Assembly (NCBI RefSeq): GCF_037392515.1
Contig: NC_090285.1
Coordinates: 7,570,501-7,634,500, forward strand
Reading direction: 5' to 3'
From: Haliotis asinina
Lineage: Eukaryota; Mollusca; Gastropoda; Lepetellida; Haliotidae
DNA: 64,000 nt
The notes under the pieces were generated by a model, which worked only from the letters and a program-made list of their open reading frames with translations, had not been told where the DNA came from and searched no databases. The position numbers and the translations under genes were made by a program. Positions 63,401 through 64,000 of the stretch are shown in pieces (the first letter of the stretch is position 1; every line of letters begins with the position of its first letter).

Positions 63401-63426
63401 AAAGAGAATTAGAAGAATTAGAACGG
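45431..63426 (+). CDS. RWDD1: RWDD1 (RWD-domain protein), first four exons; continues past window
   Basis: Exons are 45431-45503, 61936-62004, 62575-62711 and 63283-63426; splice phases 1, 1, 0 and 0 join without a stop. Exon 1 gives MTDYKEEQKNEIEALEAIYP, the typical start of RWDD1 and of RWD domains. Exon 2 gives DPYVFSLAVASQDISDTDE, exon 3 QFTYVENYPDEPPLMEI and exon 4 AQENIGMVMVFTLVSALQER followed by a charged helix. The family is linked to DFRP2/DRG2 stabilisation. An in-frame ATG six bases upstream (45425) is also possible; 45431 gives the conserved N-terminus. Intron 1 is 16.4 kb because it contains the Polinton. The C-terminal half lies beyond the window. Confidence 0.93.
45504..46412. 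other. RWDD1 intron 1, left of the Polinton
   Basis: AT-rich intronic sequence with no exon or recognisable repeat that I can support. Confidence 0.5.
46413..46746 (+). repeat. Left terminal inverted repeat (334 bp)
   Basis: It starts agtagtatatacaatgacag and matches 60320-60653 in reverse complement at the same length with no gap. I count about five differences. It contains a 29-bp palindrome (46462-46490) and the last 74 codons of the integrase gene. Confidence 0.95.
46462..46490. other. Perfect palindrome in left TIR
   Basis: Two 14-base arms, caaagccttattta and its complement, flank a single C. It lies 50 bp from the tip and is duplicated exactly in the right TIR (60576-60604). It could form a hairpin in DNA or RNA. 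Confidence 0.9.
46525..47493 (-). CDS. Polinton integrase (retroviral-like, rve fold)
   Basis: A 322-residue DDE integrase that would insert the element DNA into chromosomes. The N-terminal part (EAIYYSPRGYWKGASA, then ALWQIYLPAPRY) is typical of Polinton integrases. The catalytic core has Asp74 (HQADLLFLP), Asp133 (QVDPGREFMG) and Glu168 (AIVERFNRTLAERLFG), with 34 residues between the last two; all three are intact. The C-terminal domain (DPIWSVKTYNI, LYYLRDGPGRGFVREELLIVP) is the usual small beta-barrel/chromo-like region. Its first 20 bp overlap the polymerase 3' end. The last 74 codons lie in the left TIR, so the right end of the element carries a copy of them. Confidence 0.96.
   Translation of the reverse strand: MDMKKFEAIYYSPRGYWKGASAVDKLAKIARVPPEEAKAWLEKQALWQIYLPAPRYVPRRRFGINIPNSVHQADLLFLPHDKRYKYALTVVDVASRYKEAEPLTTKDSAQVARGFERIYKRSPLTWPTELQVDPGREFMGAVSQLLAKHDTKVRRGTAGAHRSQAIVERFNRTLAERLFGYQYAREMATPGKRSTEWVTRLPKVVSAINHEVTRLTGKKPADAIKLKSIVAESAAPLRGKEKQIPDRALVRYLYQPGEHEGDSRKRATDPIWSVKTYNIDKVDIKADEPNLYYLRDGPGRGFVREELLIVPYGTVLPPTHVK
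47474..48637 (-). CDS. Family B DNA polymerase, C-terminal part (palm/thumb)
   Basis: This frame carries polymerase motif B, KLMNNSVFGKTMEN (about residues 130-143), and motif C, YTDTDS (230-235), the catalytic carboxylates of protein-primed family B polymerases. SYPLAPERM and PWMEPYIRMNTDLRK are also characteristic of Polinton PolB. The upstream half of the enzyme is in another frame and the shift falls near 48581, just after ILEVD of the middle fragment. The first residues of this frame before about TEYTKELH are probably not coding. It overlaps the integrase start by 20 bp. Confidence 0.93.
   Translation of the reverse strand: MMLWGLHQIRTKGISSRLTEYTKELHTSHNSYPLAPERMRVNPDWMSEYQHNLLGGRVTDVEKLVPNLMNKTKYIVHYRNLQLYLSLGMRLTKIHRVLMFDQSPWMEPYIRMNTDLRKKATSDFEKNLYKLMNNSVFGKTMENLRKRVTVKLVRSSEEDKLRRLIASPAFNRSKIFTDNLVALHMKKSHIKFNRPVYVGMSILDLSKHLMYDFYYNELKKQYGDRCEVLYTDTDSLLMEIRTEDVYEDMKKHLDLYDTSDYPKTHAIHSTVNKKVLGKMKDECAGTPIAEYIGLRPKMYSILKADNSEIRKAKGVKKYVVKQHIKHARFKEALFKTRTFRHKMNTLRSDGHKIYGLTINKTSLSPMDTKRWIAIDGINTYAYGHEKI
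48513..49643 (-). CDS. Family B DNA polymerase, middle part (exonuclease II/III and motif A)
   Basis: The fragment starts with an endonuclease-VII-like zinc module, C23-x2-C26 then DHCHITGKYRGAAHNACN (35-54), a known insertion in Polinton and related polymerases. Exo II follows at FHNLRGYD (70-77) and Exo III at YLRTDVLLLAD (212-222), so proofreading residues are kept. Polymerase motif A is LDANNLYGWAM (311-321). The junction with the N-terminal frame lies between about 49590 and 49680, and with the C-terminal frame near 48581. Both shifts move the register the same way (one base extra or two missing). Confidence 0.93.
   Translation of the reverse strand: MHCIKSLRLTRVDRLAHASSTNCHVCDSPLNGDSVRDHCHITGKYRGAAHNACNLKLKINPKTINIPVVFHNLRGYDSHLIMQAIAKIDGNITCIPNNMERYISFSLNGLRFIDSFQFLLSSLDSLVKANNTFPITDRYTDAETRPLLMRKGVYPYEYMDSWAKFTETRLPPIDCFYSKLNEASVSRDDYSHAINVWNKLGCKNLGDYHDLYLRTDVLLLADVFETFRRTCFKQYKLDPAWYYTSPGLSWDALLKKTGVNLELLTDYDMHLFIEKGLRGGISMASKRYAKANNQYVKGYDPNKPTNHILYLDANNLYGWAMSQYLPTGGFEWVPHVDVMGVAPDSNKGYILEVDRVYQGITHITQQLPPGPRTYEG
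49588..51177 (-). CDS. Family B DNA polymerase, N-terminal part with three SAP-like repeats
   Basis: The N-terminus has three repeats of about 31 residues (about 10-40, 46-76, 83-113) sharing a VKQLKAxAxxLGxxGYS core and an RMRKxxLxxLL-type helix. This helix-extended-helix layout resembles SAP/HeH/Rho-N DNA-binding domains. A zinc-finger-like segment follows (C388, C391, H404, C408), then Exo I (YIIYADFEAL, Asp446 and Glu448). The region between, around 120-380, matches no motif but may hold the terminal-protein-like part expected in protein-primed polymerases. The start at 51177 gives MVLLGVNTM; Met9 at 51153 is an alternative. The frame runs out at 49588 before the zinc module. Confidence 0.92.
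   Translation of the reverse strand: MVLLGVNTMTTVRGLKRVAKQRGVIGYSRMRKSALLRLLGLEAPPSVKQLKAQAKQLGYTGYSNLGRAGLTALLSHAPVARPTVKQLKAEAHDLGLAGYSRMRKPQLVELLRQNRAIDLQFVRTERAVGNYLRGWRMHVDRNIDITDIKPLVADKVNQELNNLGSIKFQITVKMSLDKQVGSTTEYVQPYFRGQQEVVTHTETIDTSIDTSFQQIREYLERYTHLGSGWAVDKIDNVYLDIANYVPFRGGSYLALPPYYRNKHAIVNVKNRGNDCLRLAIRSALFPAGTHSDRLSSYPQDDGLNWDGIDEPTPISQITKVEKQNNLAINVFGHEGNTTIVHRVSPVKDRQVINIFMIQRGEKYHYTWIKHLSRLLHDQSKHDGEKHFCVRCLHGFSRADLLESHRDDCQGVGQTAIRVDMPKEGDNILKFSNHKNQMSVPYIIYADFEALVVGGDSPSGSFTHKTQEHKACSFGYIVVRCDGETKAPVVYRGPDAAERFLKCLQEEEKIIRNALYKIAPSDPSRQTSPR
51225..51491 (-). CDS. Small cysteine-rich, probably zinc-binding protein
   Basis: An 88-residue protein with about eleven cysteines. 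Two clusters are clear: CEYIL...CGRKC...GFCCFH near the N-terminus and CSVCGIGVKGHYCLCKAH (about 40-57). Proteins of this size and Cys spacing sit next to PolB in several animal Polintons as far as I recall. The function is unknown; nucleic-acid or protein binding through zinc is plausible. It lies 48 bp upstream of the PolB start and reads the same way. An AT-rich acttatatagg-type sequence lies just upstream of its start codon. Confidence 0.75.
   Translation of the reverse strand: MRPAPYRCEYILMGKTEACGRKCRNQGFCCFHMGSPNYTCSVCGIGVKGHYCLCKAHGANVVRHQLIYENKKGYIKERRRLLKIDSSA
51511..51936 (-). CDS. Membrane-anchored coiled-coil protein (141 aa)
   Basis: It starts with a hydrophobic segment, MATIAMMVGGALVNALAF (1-18), continues with a charged helical stretch rich in E, K, R and Q (about 27-75) likely to form a coiled coil, and ends with a second hydrophobic segment, LGFIVLGIAAIALVAK (about 123-138). 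The NHAVQTFNDVDEAMKEYY segment is strongly conserved in my memory of cnidarian and mollusc Polinton proteins. No enzymatic motif is visible. Its position within a block of small membrane proteins suggests a virion or host-membrane role; this is inference. Confidence 0.82.
   Translation of the reverse strand: MATIAMMVGGALVNALAFSGSNFLFSKLRDDHAAEIQEERKRHDLATEKLQRAQAEYAKKRLQRIDFINEQLQRENHAVQTFNDVDEAMKEYYLLTGKQLEPLNKPTLAQYYTPSKGQMNRELGFIVLGIAAIALVAKQLN
51945..52172 (-). CDS. Small hydrophobic protein (75 aa)
   Basis: Two moderately hydrophobic stretches are visible: ATVVASLAVGYARLT (about 14-28) and MGMLIMNLGMAMAT (about 46-59). It lies 8 bp upstream of the 141-residue membrane protein and 26 bp downstream of the next gene, in the same direction. 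A gatataaaatatt promoter-like sequence lies just upstream. I do not recognise a function; it is kept as a gene because of strand, spacing and composition. Confidence 0.7.
   Translation of the reverse strand: MSEGKTFVNDAYHATVVASLAVGYARLTKMVLKQPTIKLDFNLQDMGMLIMNLGMAMATKDILVKQGIIPDNIMK
52199..52513 (-). CDS. Small single-pass membrane protein (104 aa)
   Basis: A Thr/Glu/Pro-rich N-terminus (1-36) precedes a basic patch, RQKNPKRIAAGKKRWCNQHK (37-56), one hydrophobic segment, LLLAVGVTAALAISWLYVG (62-80), and a proline-rich C-terminus. The basic patch resembles small Polinton proteins I recall, otherwise uncharacterised. Its first 125 bp overlap the 3' end of the upstream gene in another frame, so both cannot be confirmed by coding bias alone. 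Confidence 0.72.
   Translation of the reverse strand: MDAAQETPVEVPPTVMEVTPSQETRESVGEVTPTVTRQKNPKRIAAGKKRWCNQHKVTNPRLLLAVGVTAALAISWLYVGVPSHSEPPPNSEPPTPTIDPHIML
52389..52979 (-). CDS. Conserved Polinton protein of unknown function (196 aa)
   Basis: I start it at Met 52979 (MECEELLEQLGVSPTP), since a ttataatataac promoter-like sequence immediately precedes that codon; the frame is open further upstream to 53087, giving a hydrophobic extension that is probably not translated. The core, from YFGDYTPDKIHKMSAEEIDK through RYESRLGAEMTKTIGS to the FLPIPPERR and CGLYHKYGMLLAPVTAAIIT segments, is one I associate with animal Polintons. The Ser/Gly/Asn-rich tail is low complexity and overlaps the next gene. 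No catalytic motif is evident. Confidence 0.8.
   Translation of the reverse strand: MECEELLEQLGVSPTPPAGPTDDKREKLVALAVGGKAKHYFGDYTPDKIHKMSAEEIDKLYARYESRLGAEMTKTIGSAMTQIYTGIISHFLPIPPERRLYLWEDLEKDPFIEHAVSSISCGLYHKYGMLLAPVTAAIITAKHCQFERKNNNNSIDGCCTGNPSGGTPNSDGSDSFTGDQGISGGSDPNSNQTEES
53094..53143. repeat. Short tandem repeat (gcttagcttt) between Polinton genes
   Basis: Five to six units of gcttagcttt or gcttagc are arranged head to tail and cover the ATPase stop codon region. It is the only obvious simple repeat inside the element apart from the TIRs. Confidence 0.85.
53137..53781 (-). CDS. Packaging ATPase (A32/FtsK-HerA type)
   Basis: A 214-residue P-loop ATPase expected to pump element DNA into capsids. 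Walker A is GQTGCGKT (31-38) and Walker B is LFILDD (106-111), followed by CSANREITK. SGRHANHSVWVLTQKFN (about 130-146) matches the conserved sensor-like region of A32-type packaging ATPases. Length and motif order fit Polinton ATPases. Its start codon overlaps the end of the major capsid gene by 29 bp, consistent with packaging and shell genes being adjacent. Confidence 0.95.
   Translation of the reverse strand: MGDSCKPSTSGGDPQGYPQLPTDPHCAIVCGQTGCGKTVFVLDMLEGYYKDVFDNIVIMCPTLSMNKTYARPWVMTDPDVHKIDPGTRLQDWLKALHEKFKGEPTLFILDDCSANREITKKRDMLSYLAFSGRHANHSVWVLTQKFNSVLKDLREQTRWVALFHCKDRDSFEECLRENDVMSKLERERVKKQLAETKHAKLVLKTDQPVASIVC
53753..55024 (-). CDS. Major capsid protein (double jelly roll)
   Basis: I start it at Met 55024 (MYGRKLDPFRRLREPLG), 423 residues, because the open extension to 55132 overlaps the divergent gene and has no family similarity. 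The N-terminal segment VTITNNPSKIDQNQTLLVRF and the beta-rich FNITLTSDNDKRELVRNVGR are typical of the Polinton hexon-like capsid protein. NEVLSIDDSDVFHCYGDLW and RRIDNGSEGITIQITKKAQP lie in the two halves expected to form jelly rolls. The protein would form the icosahedral shell with the penton-like protein encoded at 57376. The fold is inferred from family resemblance. Confidence 0.88.
   Translation of the reverse strand: MYGRKLDPFRRLREPLGARAVRQSVTITNNPSKIDQNQTLLVRFPNLGENDLIVPGTVRLAFNITLTSDNDKRELVRNVGRAIIKKTTVKISGNEVLSIDDSDVFHCYGDLWKSEGERVNDVYQGISKSTRSRIGYAFTPDQLDKLSDGEKAIARAYGNRFCVPLDFELLTGHAPFYQAALGDRLEYELTFNDYSKVVRTPIGDEASYAIDNISLEFDMVTSPELARQVRSQYSGKMAILYDRVLRHRSVVRDKSDTVWNINLNVPARSMKGILVVPVEDYEPFRRDSEKFFNPEIEKVEVTIEGVPNQLFSHGMRPHQQWDEIKKLPVTVGGTQHYITKDLDLGSVQIGEYLTTKYALWLDMRSTDDDKLHGSGRRIDNGSEGITIQITKKAQPAGKLKLYLYVIMDAQLNIDNGRFVQAIY
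55025..55056. promoter_or_regulatory. 32-bp divergent promoter region (MCP / coiled-coil protein)
   Basis: Only 32 AT-rich bases separate the two divergent start codons. They contain tatataaat on the plus strand and runs such as aaatatattt. Either transcription starts very close to the ATG, or the promoter elements lie within the opposite gene. Confidence 0.55.
55057..56196 (+). CDS. Coiled-coil, membrane-active Polinton protein (379 aa)
   Basis: The N-terminus is acidic (1-30). A mostly helical middle includes FTVRELRGLDLTMQTIRG (about 157-174) and a long charged coiled coil (about 180-255). RIRILFREQGITIASILTAL begins a strong hydrophobic segment (about 273-297). A Gly/Pro/Thr-rich linker follows, then a C-terminal block of hydrophobic and amphipathic helices (ALPGILGSIVSWLLGALAKT, AAIVAVAGLVYVAAKK). 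The arrangement matches a protein family I recall from cnidarian and mollusc Polintons. A virion component that disrupts membranes, like adenovirus pVI or pX, is a reasonable guess but not shown. Its 3' end overlaps the convergent gene by 23 bp. Confidence 0.85.
   Translation: MDEDIDMTEMSGDSAQAFDDDQETSFSQGDELLKGAVDDYYNAVENKSKLKPLGRNYSRFTLSNGTLRLKSRPEIDLMNKRTREPLALSTLGSKHGNDFIRDELGFIDYGGARPKQYPPKLVQGLEGIRDAISDQNMTYDIKKVLADYENKPFPGLEFTVRELRGLDLTMQTIRGHLAKSTAKMSEIDDTIAYEKKKLGETDDEALKAHIEKQIRNLEEERQTWLETASSFKEKLRSQVNRIRETINQVLYRDTTLADRIRILFREQGITIASILTALGFIISTLVVSLVGGTPTPPTPGGGGTPTGGGVKDWIKKLGEGLAKLAGKAAEALPGILGSIVSWLLGALAKTAMWLSQNMWAAIVAVAGLVYVAAKKSLTK
56174..57346 (-). CDS. Conserved Polinton protein with C-terminal membrane anchor (390 aa)
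   Basis: The first 300 residues form a globular domain with blocks characteristic of a conserved animal Polinton protein: NWNQNPMQFWQNQLNFAVWC (about 40-59), RRILKEISAPLPQDKAW, RLNDSIRTYVWALLGAQ and SPVDLPRAIDRYQNVLEYA. FGVGLYMAPSDMQL follows. The tail is rich in Pro and His with repeated PPxxxxxH stretches and ends in a hydrophobic segment, TALVVGGVTLGLIWLKIS. The biochemical role is unknown to me. It is transcribed divergently from the penton-like gene, across a 29-bp palindromic gap. Confidence 0.85.
   Translation of the reverse strand: MDLAHLKIVVNADGTGFKTTFINIFENYIVSVNNAQAVVNWNQNPMQFWQNQLNFAVWCATTGSGVTPDYGIDELSKAVILFHIYYQTRRILKEISAPLPQDKAWSMTNNPYDRRAYERVCGEFEIPTNKDFRLPGVNHGLGIVLVYFYRSGTYYAGSKDGSYNPNRHTFTGPTTNEKIHVSCIKQTNHDAATAWTKMISKTSKGFTRAGTIRLNDSIRTYVWALLGAQSMTRSNILGKGTAYDAQTQFVSNVEDAINSPVDLPRAIDRYQNVLEYARSKVNYVFGVGLYMAPSDMQLRVKKVVGYNNKIVIATADQKLGINPDINTPYIPHIPPRETGIVAPPPESKVHVPPTHPHIHVGVPPYQQHIDNKTALVVGGVTLGLIWLKIS
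57347..57375. promoter_or_regulatory. 29-bp palindromic divergent promoter
   Basis: The gap between two divergent start codons is made only of A and T and is an almost perfect palindrome (attataatatata on the left, tatatattataat on the right). It places a TATA-like motif next to the ATG on each strand. Confidence 0.65.
57376..58029 (+). CDS. Penton-like minor capsid protein (single jelly roll)
   Basis: A 217-residue protein whose C-terminal half carries the pattern I associate with Polinton and virophage-type penton proteins: LYIHLDQVSTTYNIQGG (about 136-152), then LRAVPVKT, an aromatic/Ser-rich linker, IPELTISVLDINHNPVNIGY and a final strand LSLTLHVK. The N-terminal half (ITSGEAVRLTHAIDN, DGYYSVCSLN, LGRPLARILGM) also looks beta-rich. 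It would occupy the fivefold vertices. Its stop codon overlaps the start of the next gene (atga), so the two are probably co-expressed. Confidence 0.85.
   Translation: MYITLPGITSGEAVRLTHAIDNTSGQLEVALCDITYLPQWTNINASNNKLFVSGTRSQITDGYYSVCSLNDEVFKPLGAELKMNDSNGTVVLINNGRTSLRLGRPLARILGMSPDEIKPTTTVTGTKLPDLVPYRELYIHLDQVSTTYNIQGGHPSTILRAVPVKTEKYNDGRTESFSPRQYKRLTQGNIPELTISVLDINHNPVNIGYLSLTLHVK
58026..58937 (+). CDS. Fibre-like protein with three phage-fibre-type repeats (303 aa)
   Basis: The N-terminal part holds three copies of a beta-type repeat of about 30 residues: 18-51 (SDLGDT, then YALQLKNNIYKRVEIP), 57-85 (SDIEDT, then YALVNTGNNNWVIYP) and 93-122 (DLDDVEST, then YMLVFTEDDKWVLLP). This D-(L/I/V)-x-D-T ... 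Y-x-L ... N-x-W-V-x-x-P layout strongly resembles repeats in bacteriophage tail fibres. A unique domain of about 180 residues follows (WFINIRLVSPYVFTDN to the C-terminus), presumably a head. The gene overlaps the penton-like gene by 4 bp and has a shorter paralogue downstream. A vertex spike is inferred; no receptor-binding role is shown. Confidence 0.72.
   Translation: MTSAQGPGVKKCVNIGISDLGDTRGFDAPGVDGKSYALQLKNNIYKRVEIPSGGTLSDIEDTTRATVNTKYALVNTGNNNWVIYPSFGGKLFDLDDVESTTVARNKPYMLVFTEDDKWVLLPDNDWFINIRLVSPYVFTDNKDNHLNKVVNNGTMLVAYVPTQRRSVVVSPVNTVAAHMLSSKPAIQNVKLQLVSEFEGMATLLESLPANSTLIIKVYLGEPSGNDVEIVKGIKLGWGKQHQYQVCNAYVRVGVDSKTSLQGVNVIVENKISLINIFLPNNIHFMGMKLTSELLSENQLEIIS
58948..59652 (+). CDS. 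Fibre-like paralogue with one repeat (234 aa)
   Basis: The start (MTSHHPNTTLNDVGDTEGFD) parallels the previous protein (SDLGDTRGFDAPG), and LYILHFKDNVYRRVSLSD is its single repeat (about 11-43). Then WLINLTLTSPYITIDENEW aligns with WFINIRLVSPYVFTDN of the paralogue, and later LIIEVFF aligns with LIIKVYL and CQILPGVSIHW with VKGIKLGW. The two genes therefore arose by tandem duplication and have diverged, with loss or gain of two repeats. The 10-bp gap contains agtataata. Confidence 0.72.
   Translation: MTSHHPNTTLNDVGDTEGFDQPGEEDELYILHFKDNVYRRVSLSDFKEPKWLINLTLTSPYITIDENEWISKIRNNGIWPGDFIPERGLVPMISPDIEKNGLRTIVKNKLTFSNNPYIKDLVNRRFSSFTLIIEVFFWVLGNENPPRVCQILPGVSIHWYDEHINQYCRIVIQQDTPTGPITSLISLRGVFITTGKSIRFSPITLTSCLELVDFKFIDRILTEPQLKYLPKYIL
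59654..60271 (+). CDS. Hydrophobic helical Polinton protein (205 aa)
   Basis: Residues 1-50 form a charged helix (LRQLCDVKRQLEQDRDTRKA). A long Gly/Ala-rich hydrophobic stretch follows (about 60-105: MGLGAAGVGLLATIVAAPIV, then AGVAGVLGLALKLV), long enough for a membrane hairpin. SRRLHRKALKHDEIRVLAEA and an acidic helical C-terminus (KISEEEFRSILSELKKY) close the protein. I recall related proteins in other animal Polintons but no known function. It starts one base after the preceding stop codon, with tatattatagg just upstream, and is the last full gene before the right TIR. Confidence 0.8.
   Translation: MGLYPVVEEVAKTLETVDGFRLRQLCDVKRQLEQDRDTRKALCKKYNRAFNIVDGADTTLMATSMGLGAAGVGLLATIVAAPIVLGFEITAGVAGVLGLALKLVSRRLHRKALKHDEIRVLAEAKLNTVSERISTALSDSKISEEEFRSILSELKKYNGMKQDIRSKSRKSAISEDEKKKYIEQGIQKAQQAFIMNTKEIVGGSR
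60320..60541 (+). pseudogene. Truncated integrase 3' end in right TIR
   Basis: The last 74 codons of the integrase are repeated here because they lie inside the TIR. Visible differences from the left copy are R to Q, V to I and a final K to M. There is no upstream catalytic domain, so it is not a functional gene, although the ATG at 60320 keeps a frame open. Confidence 0.9.
60576..60604. other. Perfect palindrome in right TIR
   Basis: Identical to the 29-bp palindrome at 46462-46490 and at the mirrored distance from the tip. Confidence 0.9.
60654..61935. other. RWDD1 intron 1, right of the Polinton
   Basis: Intronic sequence without a supported exon. Around 61668-61845 there is a weak fold-back unit in which ggacaaaa- and ttttgtcc-type blocks and cctaggac occur in opposite orientations. 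Confidence 0.45.
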
Positions 63427-63639
63427 GTAATTATTGCAAGGGATTATGGATTTGAATTTTGCCACAGGGATGCACTTTACTTTACATGCAATCAAATCTG
63501 TAAAGAGAATGTGTCTACCAGTCTACCATGTGGTAGACCCTGTCCCTGAGATTTGTCCTTCCCTGTTCCCAGTACCTGTCCTACCTTGACCCTCATGCTT
63601 GTCCTTAATGTACATGGTATTTGTTCTTCCCTGTACCTG

Positions 63640-64000
63640 ATTTTGGTCATCCTGTGCGTGTGATTTGTGTTGTCCTGTGGTCCTAAGTTGTGTCATCTTA
63701 TTCACCTGAGTTGTATCGTCTCCTGCACCTAATTTGTGTCTTGCTCACCTGATTTGTGTCTTCTTGTTCACCTGACAAGTGTTGTCTCATGTACTTGATT
63801 TGTGTGATCTTGTTCATCTGATTTGTGTCTCAGGCACCTGATTTGTATCGTCTCGTGCCCCTAATTTGTCTTGCTCACCTGATTTGTGTTGTCTTGTTCA
63901 CTGATTTGTGTCTTCTTGTTCACCGATTTGTGTCGTCTTGTTCACCTGATTTATGTCGTCTTGTGTACCTGATTTGTATTGTTATGTTTACCAGATTTGT
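63640..64000. repeat. cacctgatttgtgt minisatellite, runs off the window
   Basis: Many diverged copies of a 16-34 bp unit built on tcacctgatttgtgtcttc fill RWDD1 intron 4 to the right edge. Confidence 0.85.

Overview
The window is nuclear DNA of an invertebrate animal, most likely a marine gastropod of the abalone (Haliotis) type. Three intron-containing host genes are recognisable by protein similarity. The AT-rich introns and intergenic DNA are full of dispersed repeats: a tRNA-derived SINE, a second family carrying the gagtgagtgagtttagttttac head that I associate with abalone genomes, fold-back MITEs and minisatellites. The species call is inference; the gene calls rest on exon-by-exon reading with consistent splice phases.

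Layout. 1-14057 holds repeats and no gene I can support; the last exon(s) of RBM28 may lie there. 14058-31162 (minus) is RBM28, a nucleolar multi-RRM protein, of which 20 exons (767 codons) are readable. 31163-38418 is intergenic with a decayed Tc1-like transposon. 38419-45143 (minus) is TRAPPC3, complete in five exons and exactly 180 codons. 287 bp upstream and divergent, RWDD1 starts at 45431 (plus); four exons lie in the window and the gene runs off the right edge.

The main feature is a 14.2-kb Polinton/Maverick (adintovirus-like) element at 46413-60653, inserted in intron 1 of RWDD1. Its 334-bp terminal inverted repeats differ at about five positions, and GCCCT(A) is repeated at both flanks, so the insertion is young. 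Its left half reads leftward: rve integrase, family B DNA polymerase (broken into three frames), a Cys-rich protein, three small membrane proteins, a conserved helical protein, packaging ATPase and the double-jelly-roll major capsid protein. Its right half has a membrane-active coiled-coil protein (plus), a 390-residue Polinton protein (minus), a penton-like minor capsid protein (plus), two tandem paralogues with phage-fibre-like repeats (plus) and a hydrophobic 205-residue protein (plus). Together these look like a nearly complete virion-forming gene set: replication (PolB), integration (INT), packaging (ATPase), shell (MCP and penton), and apparently spikes and membrane-active accessory proteins. 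I see no adenain-type protease.

The most notable points are the fibre-like gene pair beside the penton gene, integrase coding sequence inside the terminal repeats, a 29-bp palindrome near both tips, an array of copied 5' splice sites in TRAPPC3 intron 4, a GC-AG intron in RBM28, and several nested transposon insertions whose target-site duplications can be read directly.
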